From Cellulophaga sp. RHA19 (GTDB lineage: Bacteria > Bacteroidota > Bacteroidia > Flavobacteriales > Flavobacteriaceae): a stretch of DNA of 64,000 nucleotides. Within the stretch, counting starts at the first letter, position 1. Every line of letters begins with the position of its first letter. The position numbers and the translations under genes are program-made. Location: NCBI RefSeq assembly GCF_002813425.1, contig NZ_PHUL01000001.1, forward strand, positions 3,169,001 to 3,233,000. The letters are read 5' to 3'. The notes under the pieces are model-generated. The model made no database searches and was not told where the DNA came from. It saw only the letters and a program-made list of their open reading frames with translations. Positions 20,975 through 28,717 of the stretch are shown piece by piece.

Positions 20975-21004
20975 AGAGTAAAAATCATAACTTATATATA
21001 ACAA

Positions 21005-21040
21005 AAAAAATCCCCTAGAATTGCTTCTAGGGGATTTTTT
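21005..21040. terminator. Bidirectional intrinsic terminator
   Basis: Sixteen-base arms (AAAAAATCCCCTAGAA and complement) around the loop TTGC give a strong hairpin with a T-run on both strands. It serves the convergent 19580 gene and the transaldolase gene. Confidence 0.88.
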
Positions 21041-21059
21041 TATATTAGAAAAAGAAATG

Positions 21060-21713
21060 TTAGTTTCCTTTTTTGTAATCTTCTAAAAATTTAGCCAATC
21101 CGCTATCAGTTAAAGGATGTCTTAACAAACCTTCTATAGATGACAAAGGCCCTGTCATAACATCTGCACCAATTTTAGCACAATCTATAACGTGCATTGT
21201 GTGCCTTACAGATGCGGCTAATATTTCTGTTGGAAAAGCATAGTTATCATAAATATGTCTAATTTCTGCAATAAGATTTAAACCATCTGTAGAAATATCA
21301 TCTAACCTACCAATAAAAGGAGAAACATAAGTTGCACCAGCTTTTGCTGCTAATAATGCCTGACCTGCAGAGAAAACCAAAGTAACATTAGTTCTAATTC
21401 CTTTATCAGAGAAATACTTACACGCCTTAACACCGTCTTTAATCATTGGTAATTTAACAACAATTTGCTCGTGTAGTTCAGCCAACTCAGTACCTTCTTT
21501 TATCATTGCTTCATATTCCGTAGCAATAACTTCTGCAGAAACATCACCATCTACAATGTTGCAGATATCTACATAATGTTTTAAAATATTATCTCTACCT
21601 GTAATGCCCTCTTTGGCCATTAAAGAAGGGTTAGTTGTTACACCGTCCAAAACACCTAGTTCTTGTGCTTCTTTTATTTGTGCCAAATTTGCTGTGTCAA
21701 TAAAAAATTTCAT
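21060..21713 (-). CDS. fsa: Transaldolase / fructose-6-phosphate aldolase family protein
   Basis: The 217-residue TIM-barrel class I aldolase belongs to the short transaldolase subfamily. It starts [17 protein letters not shown] and contains [14 protein letters not shown], the strand [21 protein letters not shown] and [11 protein letters not shown], all typical. The family forms a Schiff base with its substrate. Members act either as transaldolases in the pentose phosphate pathway or as fructose-6-phosphate aldolases, and sequence inspection does not separate these. A TAATTTTG -7 element on the minus strand (21792-21785) overlaps the stop of the upstream SDR gene, which suggests independent transcription with a leader of about 70 bases. 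Confidence 0.92.
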   Translation of the reverse strand: MKFFIDTANLAQIKEAQELGVLDGVTTNPSLMAKEGITGRDNILKHYVDICNIVDGDVSAEVIATEYEAMIKEGTELAELHEQIVVKLPMIKDGVKACKYFSDKGIRTNVTLVFSAGQALLAAKAGATYVSPFIGRLDDISTDGLNLIAEIRHIYDNYAFPTEILAASVRHTMHVIDCAKIGADVMTGPLSSIEGLLRHPLTDSGLAKFLEDYKKGN

Positions 21714-21784
21714 CTTTTTGTTATTTTAAAAATTATGATTTAAATAATAGGTTCACTGTTAATCAGCTTATTTTACAATTTCTG

Positions 21785-21792
21785 CAAAATTA
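21785..21792 (-). promoter_or_regulatory. -7 element upstream of the transaldolase gene
   Basis: On the minus strand TAATTTTG matches TAnnTTTG exactly. It overlaps the stop codon of the SDR gene and lies about 72 bases before the transaldolase ATG. No confident -33 partner was found. Confidence 0.4.
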
Positions 21793-22599
21793 CAATTTGT
21801 AATGATTCAATAATAATTTTTCATATGTTTTATCTGGCAAAATACTCTTTAAAAACAATGAAAATTTCTGCATAAAAGCACCTACTTTGTAATGCACTTT
21901 TGGCTTTTTTGTATTTATTATCTTAAACACCATTTTAGCAACTTGTATTGGATCCTCGCCAGAATCTACATGTTCATTCATTACCTGTAATGTATTACCA
22001 TAAGGAGTTTTATAAGCAGAATCATTTAAAAGAGGTGCATGGTACCTACCAGAAGCTATATTTGTAGCAAAATCTCCCGGCGCAACAGTTGTTATATGCA
22101 CCCCAAAATCTTTAACCTCCATACGCATTGCCTCTACCACAAGACCTAAAGCACCTTTACTTGCAGAATAAATTCCTCTGTAAGGCAAGCCCATATAGCC
22201 AGCTATAGAAGTAATATTTATAATTAGACCATTGTTTTGCTTTCTCATTTGCGGCAAAACAGCCTTCATTAAGTGTATTGGTCCGTTTAAGTTAATATTA
22301 AACGCATTTAAAATTTCTTCGTTAGGAGTTTCTTCTATTGGTCCAGTTATACCAACACCAGCATTGTTAACCAAAACATCTAATCTCCCCTCTTTTTCTA
22401 TCACAAAAGAAACGGCAGACTTTATTGTTTCTGGTTTTCTAACATCTAAATCAACTAAATTAAAATGATTAAAATCTGGATATTTTTCTTTATTCCTTGT
22501 TGTACCATATACGGTATAGCCTTTAGCAGTTAAATATATACCTATAGATTTACCTATACCTGAAGAACCGCCTGTTATTAAGACTACTTTATTACTCAT
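21790..22599 (-). CDS. Short-chain dehydrogenase/reductase (SDR)
   Basis: The 269-residue classical SDR has the NAD(P)-binding motif TGGSSGIGKSIG near the N-terminus, NNAG at about residues 85-88, and the catalytic Ser (INITSIAGY) and YSASKGAL pair. Substrate specificity cannot be read. The C-terminal extension with hydrophobic stretch MQKFSLFLKSILPDKTYEK resembles SDRs acting on lipids or retinoids. The gene is followed by the transaldolase gene on the same strand with 76 bases between. The SRP RNA lies just upstream. Confidence 0.9.
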   Translation of the reverse strand: MSNKVVLITGGSSGIGKSIGIYLTAKGYTVYGTTRNKEKYPDFNHFNLVDLDVRKPETIKSAVSFVIEKEGRLDVLVNNAGVGITGPIEETPNEEILNAFNINLNGPIHLMKAVLPQMRKQNNGLIINITSIAGYMGLPYRGIYSASKGALGLVVEAMRMEVKDFGVHITTVAPGDFATNIASGRYHAPLLNDSAYKTPYGNTLQVMNEHVDSGEDPIQVAKMVFKIINTKKPKVHYKVGAFMQKFSLFLKSILPDKTYEKLLLNHYKL

Positions 22600-22686
22600 A
22601 TTACTTTAAATAATTATGAGTGCAAATTAACAAATAAATAAAGGATGGTGGAAATTATGCTTTGCTAAATTTAGCGCATAAAAAAA

Positions 22687-22779
22687 GGCAAGCTACCTAC
22701 ATCGCACCGCTCAACCGCGTACCCTTGCTGCGTTCCCACCCTGGGGGATTAAACAGGAGCTGGTCGTGTAGGACTTGCC
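22687..22779 (-). ncRNA. ffs: Signal recognition particle RNA, small bacterial type
   Basis: The minus strand carries the conserved SRP domain IV hairpin: CCCAGGGTGGGAACGCAGC followed by AAGGGTA, with the GGAA tetraloop and the asymmetric bulge that binds Ffh. The ends pair with each other (5' GGCAAGTCCTACA with 3' TGTAGGTAGCTTGCC), and a run of seven T follows the 3' stem as a terminator. Ends are set by the closing stem and may differ by a few bases. A plus-strand open frame beginning at 22662 crosses it and is not coding there. Confidence 0.93.
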
Positions 22780-22868
22780 GGTTGCAAATATACAATCTTT
22801 TAAATTTTTCGCAATCATTTTTCATTCTAATTTTAATTAAATACCTTGCTAATACTAACACCATTATT

Positions 22869-23918
22869 ATGAAAACACTTAAGCTTTTAACTTACAGCGC
22901 ACTAACAGTTTTATTATTTTCTTGCGGAGGAGCAAATACTCCTGCTTCTAGCCTATTTGAAATTCAAATTACCGGCAAAAAAGCTAAATTTCACCAAAAT
23001 GAAACAGTAAATATTAACCTTAAGAACAAAAAAAACAAAACTATTAATGCTATAACATACACTATAGATGGTGAAAAAGTTGAAGTAAATAATAATAAAT
23101 TAGTATTAGATTCTAAAAAAGTAGGCAACAAAACTATTACCGCAGAAGTAAGTTATGATGATACTACAGCTAAGGTTTCTAAAAAAATAACCGTGTTTGC
23201 TGGTACATCACCTAGTATTTATACTTATGAGATTTTAAATGAGTATCCGCATAATCCAAACTACTTTACTCAAGGCTTAGAGTTTTACAAGGATACCTTA
23301 TATGAGAGTACTGGAAAGAGAGAGAAATCTGTATTGGTAAAAAAAGATTATAAAACAGGTACTATTTATAAGGAGCATAAATTAAAAGATACCCAGTTTG
23401 GAGAAGGTATAACTATTTTAAAAGATAAAATTTACCATTTAACGTGGCAAAGCAACATTGGATTTGTTTACGATGTAAATACTTTTAAAGAAATAGACCA
23501 ATTTACATACGGAAAAAGTAGAGAAGGCTGGGGTTTTTGTAATGATGGAGAAAAATTATATAAGAGTGATGGTTCCGAAAAAATATGGACATTAAATCCT
23601 GATACTTTAATTGAAGAAGATGCTATTGAAGTATATACAAATAGTAAAAAACTTATTAAAATAAATGAGTTAGAGTATGTTAATGGAAAAATTTACGCTA
23701 ACACTTGGCAATCTGGCCAAGATGTAGCTGTAATTATAGATCCAAAGAGTGGTGTTGTAGAGGGCATAATTAATTTTAACGGTTTAAAAGATAAGGTTAC
23801 AAAAACTGATGATGTAGATGTTTTAAATGGTATTGCATATAACCCAACCACCAAAACATTTTTTGTTACTGGTAAAAATTGGGATAAAATGTTTGAGGTA
23901 AACATTTTAAAAAAATAA
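22869..23918 (+). CDS. Glutaminyl-peptide cyclotransferase lipoprotein (plant/bacterial beta-propeller type)
   Basis: The enzyme converts N-terminal glutamine to pyroglutamate. The 349-residue protein has a lipoprotein signal with Cys19 (LTVLLFSC), a short Ig-like segment (about 25-110), then the five-bladed propeller catalytic domain. Family phrases are HNPNYFTQGLEF, GEGITIL, WQSNIGFVYD and YGKSREGWGF. The ATG at 22869 is used. A longer frame from 22662 would run through the SRP RNA and would hide the signal peptide. The next gene follows after three bases, so they form an operon. Confidence 0.87.
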   Translation: MKTLKLLTYSALTVLLFSCGGANTPASSLFEIQITGKKAKFHQNETVNINLKNKKNKTINAITYTIDGEKVEVNNNKLVLDSKKVGNKTITAEVSYDDTTAKVSKKITVFAGTSPSIYTYEILNEYPHNPNYFTQGLEFYKDTLYESTGKREKSVLVKKDYKTGTIYKEHKLKDTQFGEGITILKDKIYHLTWQSNIGFVYDVNTFKEIDQFTYGKSREGWGFCNDGEKLYKSDGSEKIWTLNPDTLIEEDAIEVYTNSKKLIKINELEYVNGKIYANTWQSGQDVAVIIDPKSGVVEGIINFNGLKDKVTKTDDVDVLNGIAYNPTTKTFFVTGKNWDKMFEVNILKK

Positions 23919-23921
23919 ATA

Positions 23922-24323
23922 GTGAAAATCTACAACAAAACTATTACTGTCACCGCAGATGATTTAGACGATTTAAACCACGTTAATAACGTTAGGTATT
24001 TGCAGTGGGTACAAGATATATCTAAAGAACATTGGCAAGCATCTGCTAGCAAAGAAATACAAAATAACCATATGTGGGTTGTTAGCACTCATTTTTTAGA
24101 GTATAAATCTGCTGCTGTTTTAAATGATGTTATTAAGGTTAAAACCTATATTAAAAAATCTGAAGGAGCAATATCTATTCGTATTGTAGAAATGAAAAAT
24201 GCAGAAACAAACAAACTTATTTTAAAATCTAAGACAGAATGGTGCCTTTTAAATGCTAAAAGCTTAAAACCTATACGTGTATCAGAAAAAATAAAGAATA
24301 TTTTCATTGATACCAATCAATAA
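23922..24323 (+). CDS. Hotdog-fold acyl-CoA thioesterase
   Basis: The 133-residue protein begins at a GTG and has the 4HBT/YbgC pattern. The motif DDLDDLNHVNNVRYLQWVQD carries the catalytic Asp, followed by the strand YKSAAVLNDVIKVKT and a C-terminal strand. It hydrolyses acyl-CoA or acyl-ACP thioesters in the cytoplasm, and the chain length of the acyl group is unknown. It is co-transcribed with the glutaminyl cyclase gene three bases upstream, though no functional link between them is evident. Confidence 0.85.
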   Translation: MKIYNKTITVTADDLDDLNHVNNVRYLQWVQDISKEHWQASASKEIQNNHMWVVSTHFLEYKSAAVLNDVIKVKTYIKKSEGAISIRIVEMKNAETNKLILKSKTEWCLLNAKSLKPIRVSEKIKNIFIDTNQ

Positions 24324-24675
24324 AATATAAAATTCTACTCCTTATCATATAGCAATCATTTGTATTACTATATAATAAGGATATTACAAACTACCATTAC
24401 AGTTTAAAAAACTTCACTCTTAATTTCTTTTTTAAACAAACCAAAGTGACTCTAAAATTTTACTAGTAAATAATAAAAATTTATCATCTTAAAATTAATG
24501 CTTACAGTTTTCTAGAAAACAATTAATTATTCTATTTTCCTTTTCATTTGTAAGTTTTTACCCCTAAAAGGCAAAAAAAGGGACATTTTAACACTCAAAA
24601 CCACAAAAAATTAGAGGTTTACGTGTAATCTGTTTCATAAATGTATATGTAATTTTATGCTAGAGAATATTAGCA
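24324..24675. other. Intergenic region of 352 bases without a gene
   Basis: No open frame of substance is present. It contains an imperfect hairpin just after the thioesterase gene (TCCTTATCATATAG at 24339-24352 and its near complement at 24368-24381), without a T-tract, which may mark the 3' end of that transcript. It also contains the regulatory element at 24615-24657 described separately. The rest is very AT-rich. Confidence 0.6.
24615..24657 (+). promoter_or_regulatory. Putative activator site plus -7 element, copy A
   Basis: AGGTTTACGTGTAATC (24615-24630) is followed after exactly 19 bases by TAATTTTA (24650-24657), close to the -7 consensus TAnnTTTG. The same 16-mer with one change and the same 19-base gap stands before the gene at 28718. 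No -33 TTTG is present, as expected of an activator-dependent promoter. The core TTACGTGTAA is a near-palindrome. Confidence 0.55.
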
Positions 24676-25407
24676 ATGAATTACTCATACACAATAATAG
24701 GTAACTCTGCTTCTTCTAATTTGCAACTTCAGCATTTTTTAGAAGAGTATAATGACTTTATGTGTGTAGATATTTCAGAAAATTCTAACAGTGCATTAAA
24801 TAGTATTTTAAAATATAGTCCTGATATTATTTTCGTTGACCTACAAAAAAATGCTGAAGAATATTTTAGAATGGTTTCAGATTTATATCAATATATAAAT
24901 AACATTCCTTTAATAATAGGTGTAAGTAAAAATAAGGAACACGCCTATGATGCTATAAAGAATGGATTTTTTGATTATTGGCTACTACCATATAATGAAT
25001 TTGATATTAGGAAATCTGTTTTAAAAATAAGAAAGCAAACTCCTGTAAAGGAAACTTCACCAACATTATGTCTTCAATCTTATAAAGATTACCAATATAT
25101 TGACACTTCAGATATATTATATTTAAAAGCAGACAACAACGCCACAGATATATACTTGCATAGTGGTAAACGAATAAGCGCTTTTAAAACATTAAAGACA
25201 TTTGAAAACAAATTACCCGAAAATTTCATAAGAATACATCAAAGTTACATCATAAATAGCAGCTACGTATCCGGAATTAATTACGGAAAAAGCGTATGCG
25301 TCATAAGAAAAAGTGATGTAAAACTACCCTTTTCAAAATCATACAAAGAAAAAATAGATACTATAAAGAATAAGATTAGTAAAAATGCTATTTCTACACA
25401 TAATTAA
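24676..25407 (+). CDS. LytTR-type DNA-binding regulator with a degenerate receiver domain
   Basis: The 243-residue protein has a receiver-like domain (about 1-120) and a LytTR DNA-binding domain (about 135-235, with YLKADNNATDIYL and ENFIRIHQSYIINSSYV). In the receiver, the phospho-acceptor position Asp55 (IIFVDLQ) is kept. The N-terminal acidic pair is replaced by GNSAS, and the Lys before the last loop is missing (WLLPYN instead of LLKP). Conventional phosphorylation is therefore doubtful. It is the first gene of a signalling island, and its promoter element recurs before the gene at 28718, so it may regulate itself and that gene. Confidence 0.85.
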   Translation: MNYSYTIIGNSASSNLQLQHFLEEYNDFMCVDISENSNSALNSILKYSPDIIFVDLQKNAEEYFRMVSDLYQYINNIPLIIGVSKNKEHAYDAIKNGFFDYWLLPYNEFDIRKSVLKIRKQTPVKETSPTLCLQSYKDYQYIDTSDILYLKADNNATDIYLHSGKRISAFKTLKTFENKLPENFIRIHQSYIINSSYVSGINYGKSVCVIRKSDVKLPFSKSYKEKIDTIKNKISKNAISTHN

Positions 25408-25545
25408 TCAAATACTAATAAAAATAAACTATAGACTCACAAAAACCAACTACATACTAATGAAAATAAATTCTTACTATTTTTATAAGATATTGATTAT
25501 ACTTTAGCAAAGCAATAAAAACATATTTAACCTAAAACAAAAATT

Positions 25546-25809
25546 ATGAAAAACCTAATTAACCTACTTGCCTTGTTTATTTTCAGTCTATTATTATTTT
25601 CTTGTGATGCTGATAGTAACTCTAATGATGCTCTGTATGAAAATGTAAGCCTTACTGATGATGATGAAATAGAAAGACCTAAGGGAAGTGGCGGAGAAGC
25701 AGTTACAGATGATGATGAAGTAGAAAGACCTAAAGGCAGCGGAGGTGTAGCAGCTACAGATGATGATGAAATAGAAAGACCTAAAGGTAGTGGTGGTTCT
25801 GTGGATTAA
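25546..25809 (+). CDS. Small lipoprotein built of three 17-residue repeats
   Basis: The 87-residue precursor has a lipoprotein signal ending LLLFSC (Cys20), a short linker, then three tandem units filling residues 37-87 to the last codon. Each unit starts TDDDE(I/V)ERPKGSGG and ends with three variable residues. Each is an acidic cluster followed by a basic Arg-Pro-Lys and a flexible Gly/Ser tail. I do not recognise a family. It lies between a LytTR regulator and a TPR histidine kinase and has its own terminator, so it is probably a separate abundant transcript. A ligand, decoy or surface-display role is possible but purely inferred. Confidence 0.8.
   Translation: MKNLINLLALFIFSLLLFSCDADSNSNDALYENVSLTDDDEIERPKGSGGEAVTDDDEVERPKGSGGVAATDDDEIERPKGSGGSVD
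25654..25806 (+). repeat. Three in-frame 51-bp tandem repeats
   Basis: The units start at 25654, 25705 and 25756. Within the first 14 codons units 1 and 2 differ at seven codons, six of them synonymous and one Ile/Val. The array is therefore kept at protein level and is not a fresh DNA duplication. Confidence 0.9.
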
Positions 25810-25833
25810 ATATCAACTAAAAAATAAAAAAGT

Positions 25834-25867
25834 AAAGCCTTAAATGTTAAATTTAAGGCTTTTTTTA
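25834..25867 (+). terminator. Intrinsic terminator after the repeat lipoprotein gene
   Basis: AAAGCCTTAAAT pairs perfectly with ATTTAAGGCTTT around a five-base loop and runs into a T-tract. It lies 24 bases after the stop codon and insulates the small gene from the kinase gene. Confidence 0.85.
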
Positions 25868-25898
25868 TACCTTAGACTATTCTAAAAATTCAATTTTC

Positions 25899-27878
25899 GT
25901 GCAAAAAATATGTACTCTACTTATTATAACTACATTACTCTTTTCATGTAAAAATGAAAAAGAAAAAATAGAGACCACAGTTAATGTAAAATACGAGCAA
26001 AAAAATAGTGATACAACCAATTTACTACAACATAAAAAAGATTCCTTGTATAGAAAAAGGTTACACTCATTAGCTTATACATATCTAACACAAAATGATT
26101 CTCTAAAATTTAGAAAAACGAACCAAAAAGTAATAGAGTTATCTAAAAAACAATACGACTCTACCCTATTATCAAATGCATACTGGGATTTAGGATATTT
26201 TTTTGAAAAAGCAGTAAAAATAGACAGTAGTTATTTTTACTATTTACAAGCTCAAAAAATTTTTAATTTACAAGGTAATGCTATAAAAGAAGGTAAAGTG
26301 CTTCAATCTATCGCTTTTATACAATCTAATGTTAAGGACTATAGAGGTAGTGAAATTTCTACCATAAAAGCTATTGAATTATTTGACAACAAAAAAGAAA
26401 CAGATATAGATTTATATCACTCTTATAACAACTTAGGGTCTGTTACTAATGCTTTAAAAGAACATGATAGAGCCTTAAAATATTACAACAAAGCTCAAGA
26501 ATACTACAAAAAAATAAAACCTAAAAGCAAAATAAATACTGCATTAGTTAATAATATAGCAAATGTATATAGAGATAAAGAAGATTATAATAGCGCCATT
26601 AAAAACTACGAAAAAGTACTAGCTGTAGATAGCCTATATGAGAAAAAAACTTTGTTCTACGCTAAAGTATTAGACAATTACGCCTACACAAAGCTAAAAC
26701 TAAAAGATACTGTTAATGTAGAGCAACAACTATTACAATCATTAAATATAAGAGATAGTTTAAATGACATTTCTGGTTTAGCAGTGAGTCACTTCAACTT
26801 AGCAGAGTTTTATATTCTAAAAAAAGATACTTCAAAGGCTTTAGATAATGCTAAAAAGGCTGAAGAATATTCATTAAAAACAAAAAACAATAAAAGATTA
26901 TTACAGGCTTATGACCTACTCACATCTATAGACCCTATTAACGCCAGTAGTTATGCACATAAATACATTGTGTTAAACGATAGCTTAATTGCAGAAGAAA
27001 GGTTACTACAAGATAAGTTTACCAGAATTAAATATGAAACAGACGAAGTTTTAGAAGAAAAAGAAGTTTTAGAAGAGCAAAAACAGCTACTTATATACAT
27101 AGTTATTGGTGCACTACTACTGGCTTTTGCAGTTTTTGTAATTGGTAGTCAATATATAAAAAATCAAAAATTAAGGTTTGAACAAGAGCAGCAAGAAACC
27201 AACTTAGAGACTTTTAATCTAATGCTAGATCAAAAAGGTAAACTAGCAAAAGCTAAACAAGAAGAGCAAATAAGAATATCTCAAGAGCTACATGATGGTG
27301 TTTTAGGCAGTTTAACAGGAATAGGTTTAATATTAAAAGCTACTAACAAAAGAGCAGACCAAGAAGCCATTGATGAACGCTTAGATCTTATAAAACAATT
27401 ACAAGAAACAGCAGAAGAAATTAGAACAATTTCGCACACCTTAAGTGCTGCTTCTTCTAAAAAAATGCAAAACTTTACAAATTCTATTATTGAATTACTA
27501 CATAACACTGGCAAAGCTTCAAACATAAAAACAGGTTTTACATTTGATAATAAAATAGATTGGGATCATTTAAATGCTGAAATTAAAATTAACCTTTATA
27601 GAATGATACAAGAAGGGGTTCAGAATTGTGTAAAATATTCTAAAGCAGAAAATATTTTATTAGATTTAAGTATGAAGAATTCAAATTTATCAGTAATTTT
27701 ATCTGATGACGGTGTAGGTTTTAACCTCCAAAAGAAAAAAAGAGGCATAGGGCTTAAAAATATATTTTCTAGAGCTAATAAAATAAACGCTAAAGTAAAT
27801 ATTGACAGTACATTAGGAAATGGAACAAAAATTCACATTTCTATACCGCTAGATAAAAAAGATACATTTAATACATAA
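25899..27878 (+). CDS. TPR-containing sensor histidine kinase (HisKA_3/NarX-like)
   Basis: The 659-residue membrane kinase starts at a GTG, with a signal that ends in a lipobox (TLLFSC, Cys17). A TPR sensor region follows (about 40-370, e.g. YHSYNNLGSVTNALKEHDRALKYYNKAQEYY-type helices), then a coiled coil (LEEKEVLEEQKQ), one membrane helix (about 397-419), and a dimerisation domain with the phospho-acceptor His465 in ELHDG. The C-terminal ATPase has GVQNCVKYSKA, DDGVGF and GIGLKNIFSRA. The TPR part would lie outside the inner membrane. The response regulator gene starts 23 bases downstream and is surely its partner. The input signal is unknown. Confidence 0.92.
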   Translation: MQKICTLLIITTLLFSCKNEKEKIETTVNVKYEQKNSDTTNLLQHKKDSLYRKRLHSLAYTYLTQNDSLKFRKTNQKVIELSKKQYDSTLLSNAYWDLGYFFEKAVKIDSSYFYYLQAQKIFNLQGNAIKEGKVLQSIAFIQSNVKDYRGSEISTIKAIELFDNKKETDIDLYHSYNNLGSVTNALKEHDRALKYYNKAQEYYKKIKPKSKINTALVNNIANVYRDKEDYNSAIKNYEKVLAVDSLYEKKTLFYAKVLDNYAYTKLKLKDTVNVEQQLLQSLNIRDSLNDISGLAVSHFNLAEFYILKKDTSKALDNAKKAEEYSLKTKNNKRLLQAYDLLTSIDPINASSYAHKYIVLNDSLIAEERLLQDKFTRIKYETDEVLEEKEVLEEQKQLLIYIVIGALLLAFAVFVIGSQYIKNQKLRFEQEQQETNLETFNLMLDQKGKLAKAKQEEQIRISQELHDGVLGSLTGIGLILKATNKRADQEAIDERLDLIKQLQETAEEIRTISHTLSAASSKKMQNFTNSIIELLHNTGKASNIKTGFTFDNKIDWDHLNAEIKINLYRMIQEGVQNCVKYSKAENILLDLSMKNSNLSVILSDDGVGFNLQKKKRGIGLKNIFSRANKINAKVNIDSTLGNGTKIHISIPLDKKDTFNT

Positions 27879-27901
27879 CCCAGATCAAAGTTTAATAAAA
27901 T

Positions 27902-28567
27902 ATGCGAACCCTAAAAATATTAGCTGTTGATGATCATCAACTTATACTAAAAGGATACCAGTATACATTTGCAGATATAAACCCAGCTAAATATAATATA
28001 AACTTAACCACAGCAGGTAGTTACCAAAAAGCAAAACAATTAATAGAATCTAACATTTTTGATGTTGCTTTTTTAGATATTCAGATAGAAAGGCCTGATA
28101 AAGATAATATTGATGGTAATAAAACAGGAGAAAACCTAGGAATACTTTTAAGAGATATTTCACCAAAAACAAAAATAATATTTCAATCTTCATTTAGTGA
28201 TAGTTTAAGAATTAGTAACATCTTTTCATCAGTAAATCCAGATGGTTACATTGTTAAAACAGAAGTTAACGAGGAGGTTATAGAAAAAGCATTAGACAAT
28301 GTTTTAAACGACAGCACCTACTATTCTAAGTCTGCTATAGATGTTTTTAGAAAAACAATGACTAATAACATTATGATTAATGAAGATGATAAAGAAATTC
28401 TTTACCGTTTATCATTAGGTATAAAAACTAAAGATTTGGTTGACTATGTAAATTTATCTGTTACAGGTATAGAAACAAGAAAACGTAAATTAAAATTTAT
28501 TTTTGATATTGAAAATGAAAACGACCTTGCTTTAATTAACGAAGCAAAAAGGAGGGGTTTTATTTAA
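27902..28567 (+). CDS. Response regulator with C-terminal helix-turn-helix
   Basis: The 221-residue protein has a complete receiver: acidic pair DDH at residues 10-12, phospho-acceptor Asp59 (FLDIQ), a Ser/Thr switch (FQSSFSD) and Lys in GYIVKTE. The C-terminal region (about 155-221) has a LuxR/NarL-like helix-turn-helix pattern (KEILYRLSLGIKTKDLVDYV) but is divergent. It follows the TPR kinase by 23 bases and completes a two-component system. A small hairpin with a T-run ends the unit. Confidence 0.9.
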   Translation: MRTLKILAVDDHQLILKGYQYTFADINPAKYNINLTTAGSYQKAKQLIESNIFDVAFLDIQIERPDKDNIDGNKTGENLGILLRDISPKTKIIFQSSFSDSLRISNIFSSVNPDGYIVKTEVNEEVIEKALDNVLNDSTYYSKSAIDVFRKTMTNNIMINEDDKEILYRLSLGIKTKDLVDYVNLSVTGIETRKRKLKFIFDIENENDLALINEAKRRGFI

Positions 28568-28591
28568 AAGCTTGTAAGTACCAACTTACCT

Positions 28592-28616
28592 TGTTAAAAA
28601 ATTTAACATATTTTTT
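28592..28616 (+). terminator. Weak intrinsic terminator after the response regulator
   Basis: TGTTAAA and TTTAACA flank a three-base loop and are followed by TATTTTTTG. The stem is AT-only, so it is a weak call. A second small inverted repeat (GTAAGT/ACTTAC) precedes it. Confidence 0.4.
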
Positions 28617-28647
28617 GCCGTTTGAGCTAATAACCTCAAAAAATCCA

Positions 28648-28690
28648 AGGTTTACGTATAATCCAAACTCAAAAAATCATCATAGTTTTG
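28648..28690 (+). promoter_or_regulatory. Putative activator site plus -7 element, copy B
   Basis: AGGTTTACGTATAATC (28648-28663) differs from copy A (24615-24630) at one base. After the same 19-base gap comes TAGTTTTG (28683-28690), an exact TAnnTTTG match. No -33 TTTG is present. The gene start lies 28 bases downstream. Confidence 0.6.
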
Positions 28691-28717
28691 TAGTAAGTAT
28701 AACCTACAATTCATACT

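Noticed and set aside
22662..22868. A 69-codon N-terminal extension of the glutaminyl cyclase frame
   Set aside because: It runs through the SRP RNA on the opposite strand and would put extra sequence before a perfect lipoprotein signal. The ATG at 22869 is the start.
25654..25806. The repeat array considered as a CRISPR or minisatellite
   Set aside because: Only three units without spacers exist, they are in frame, and most differences are synonymous. It is a protein repeat.
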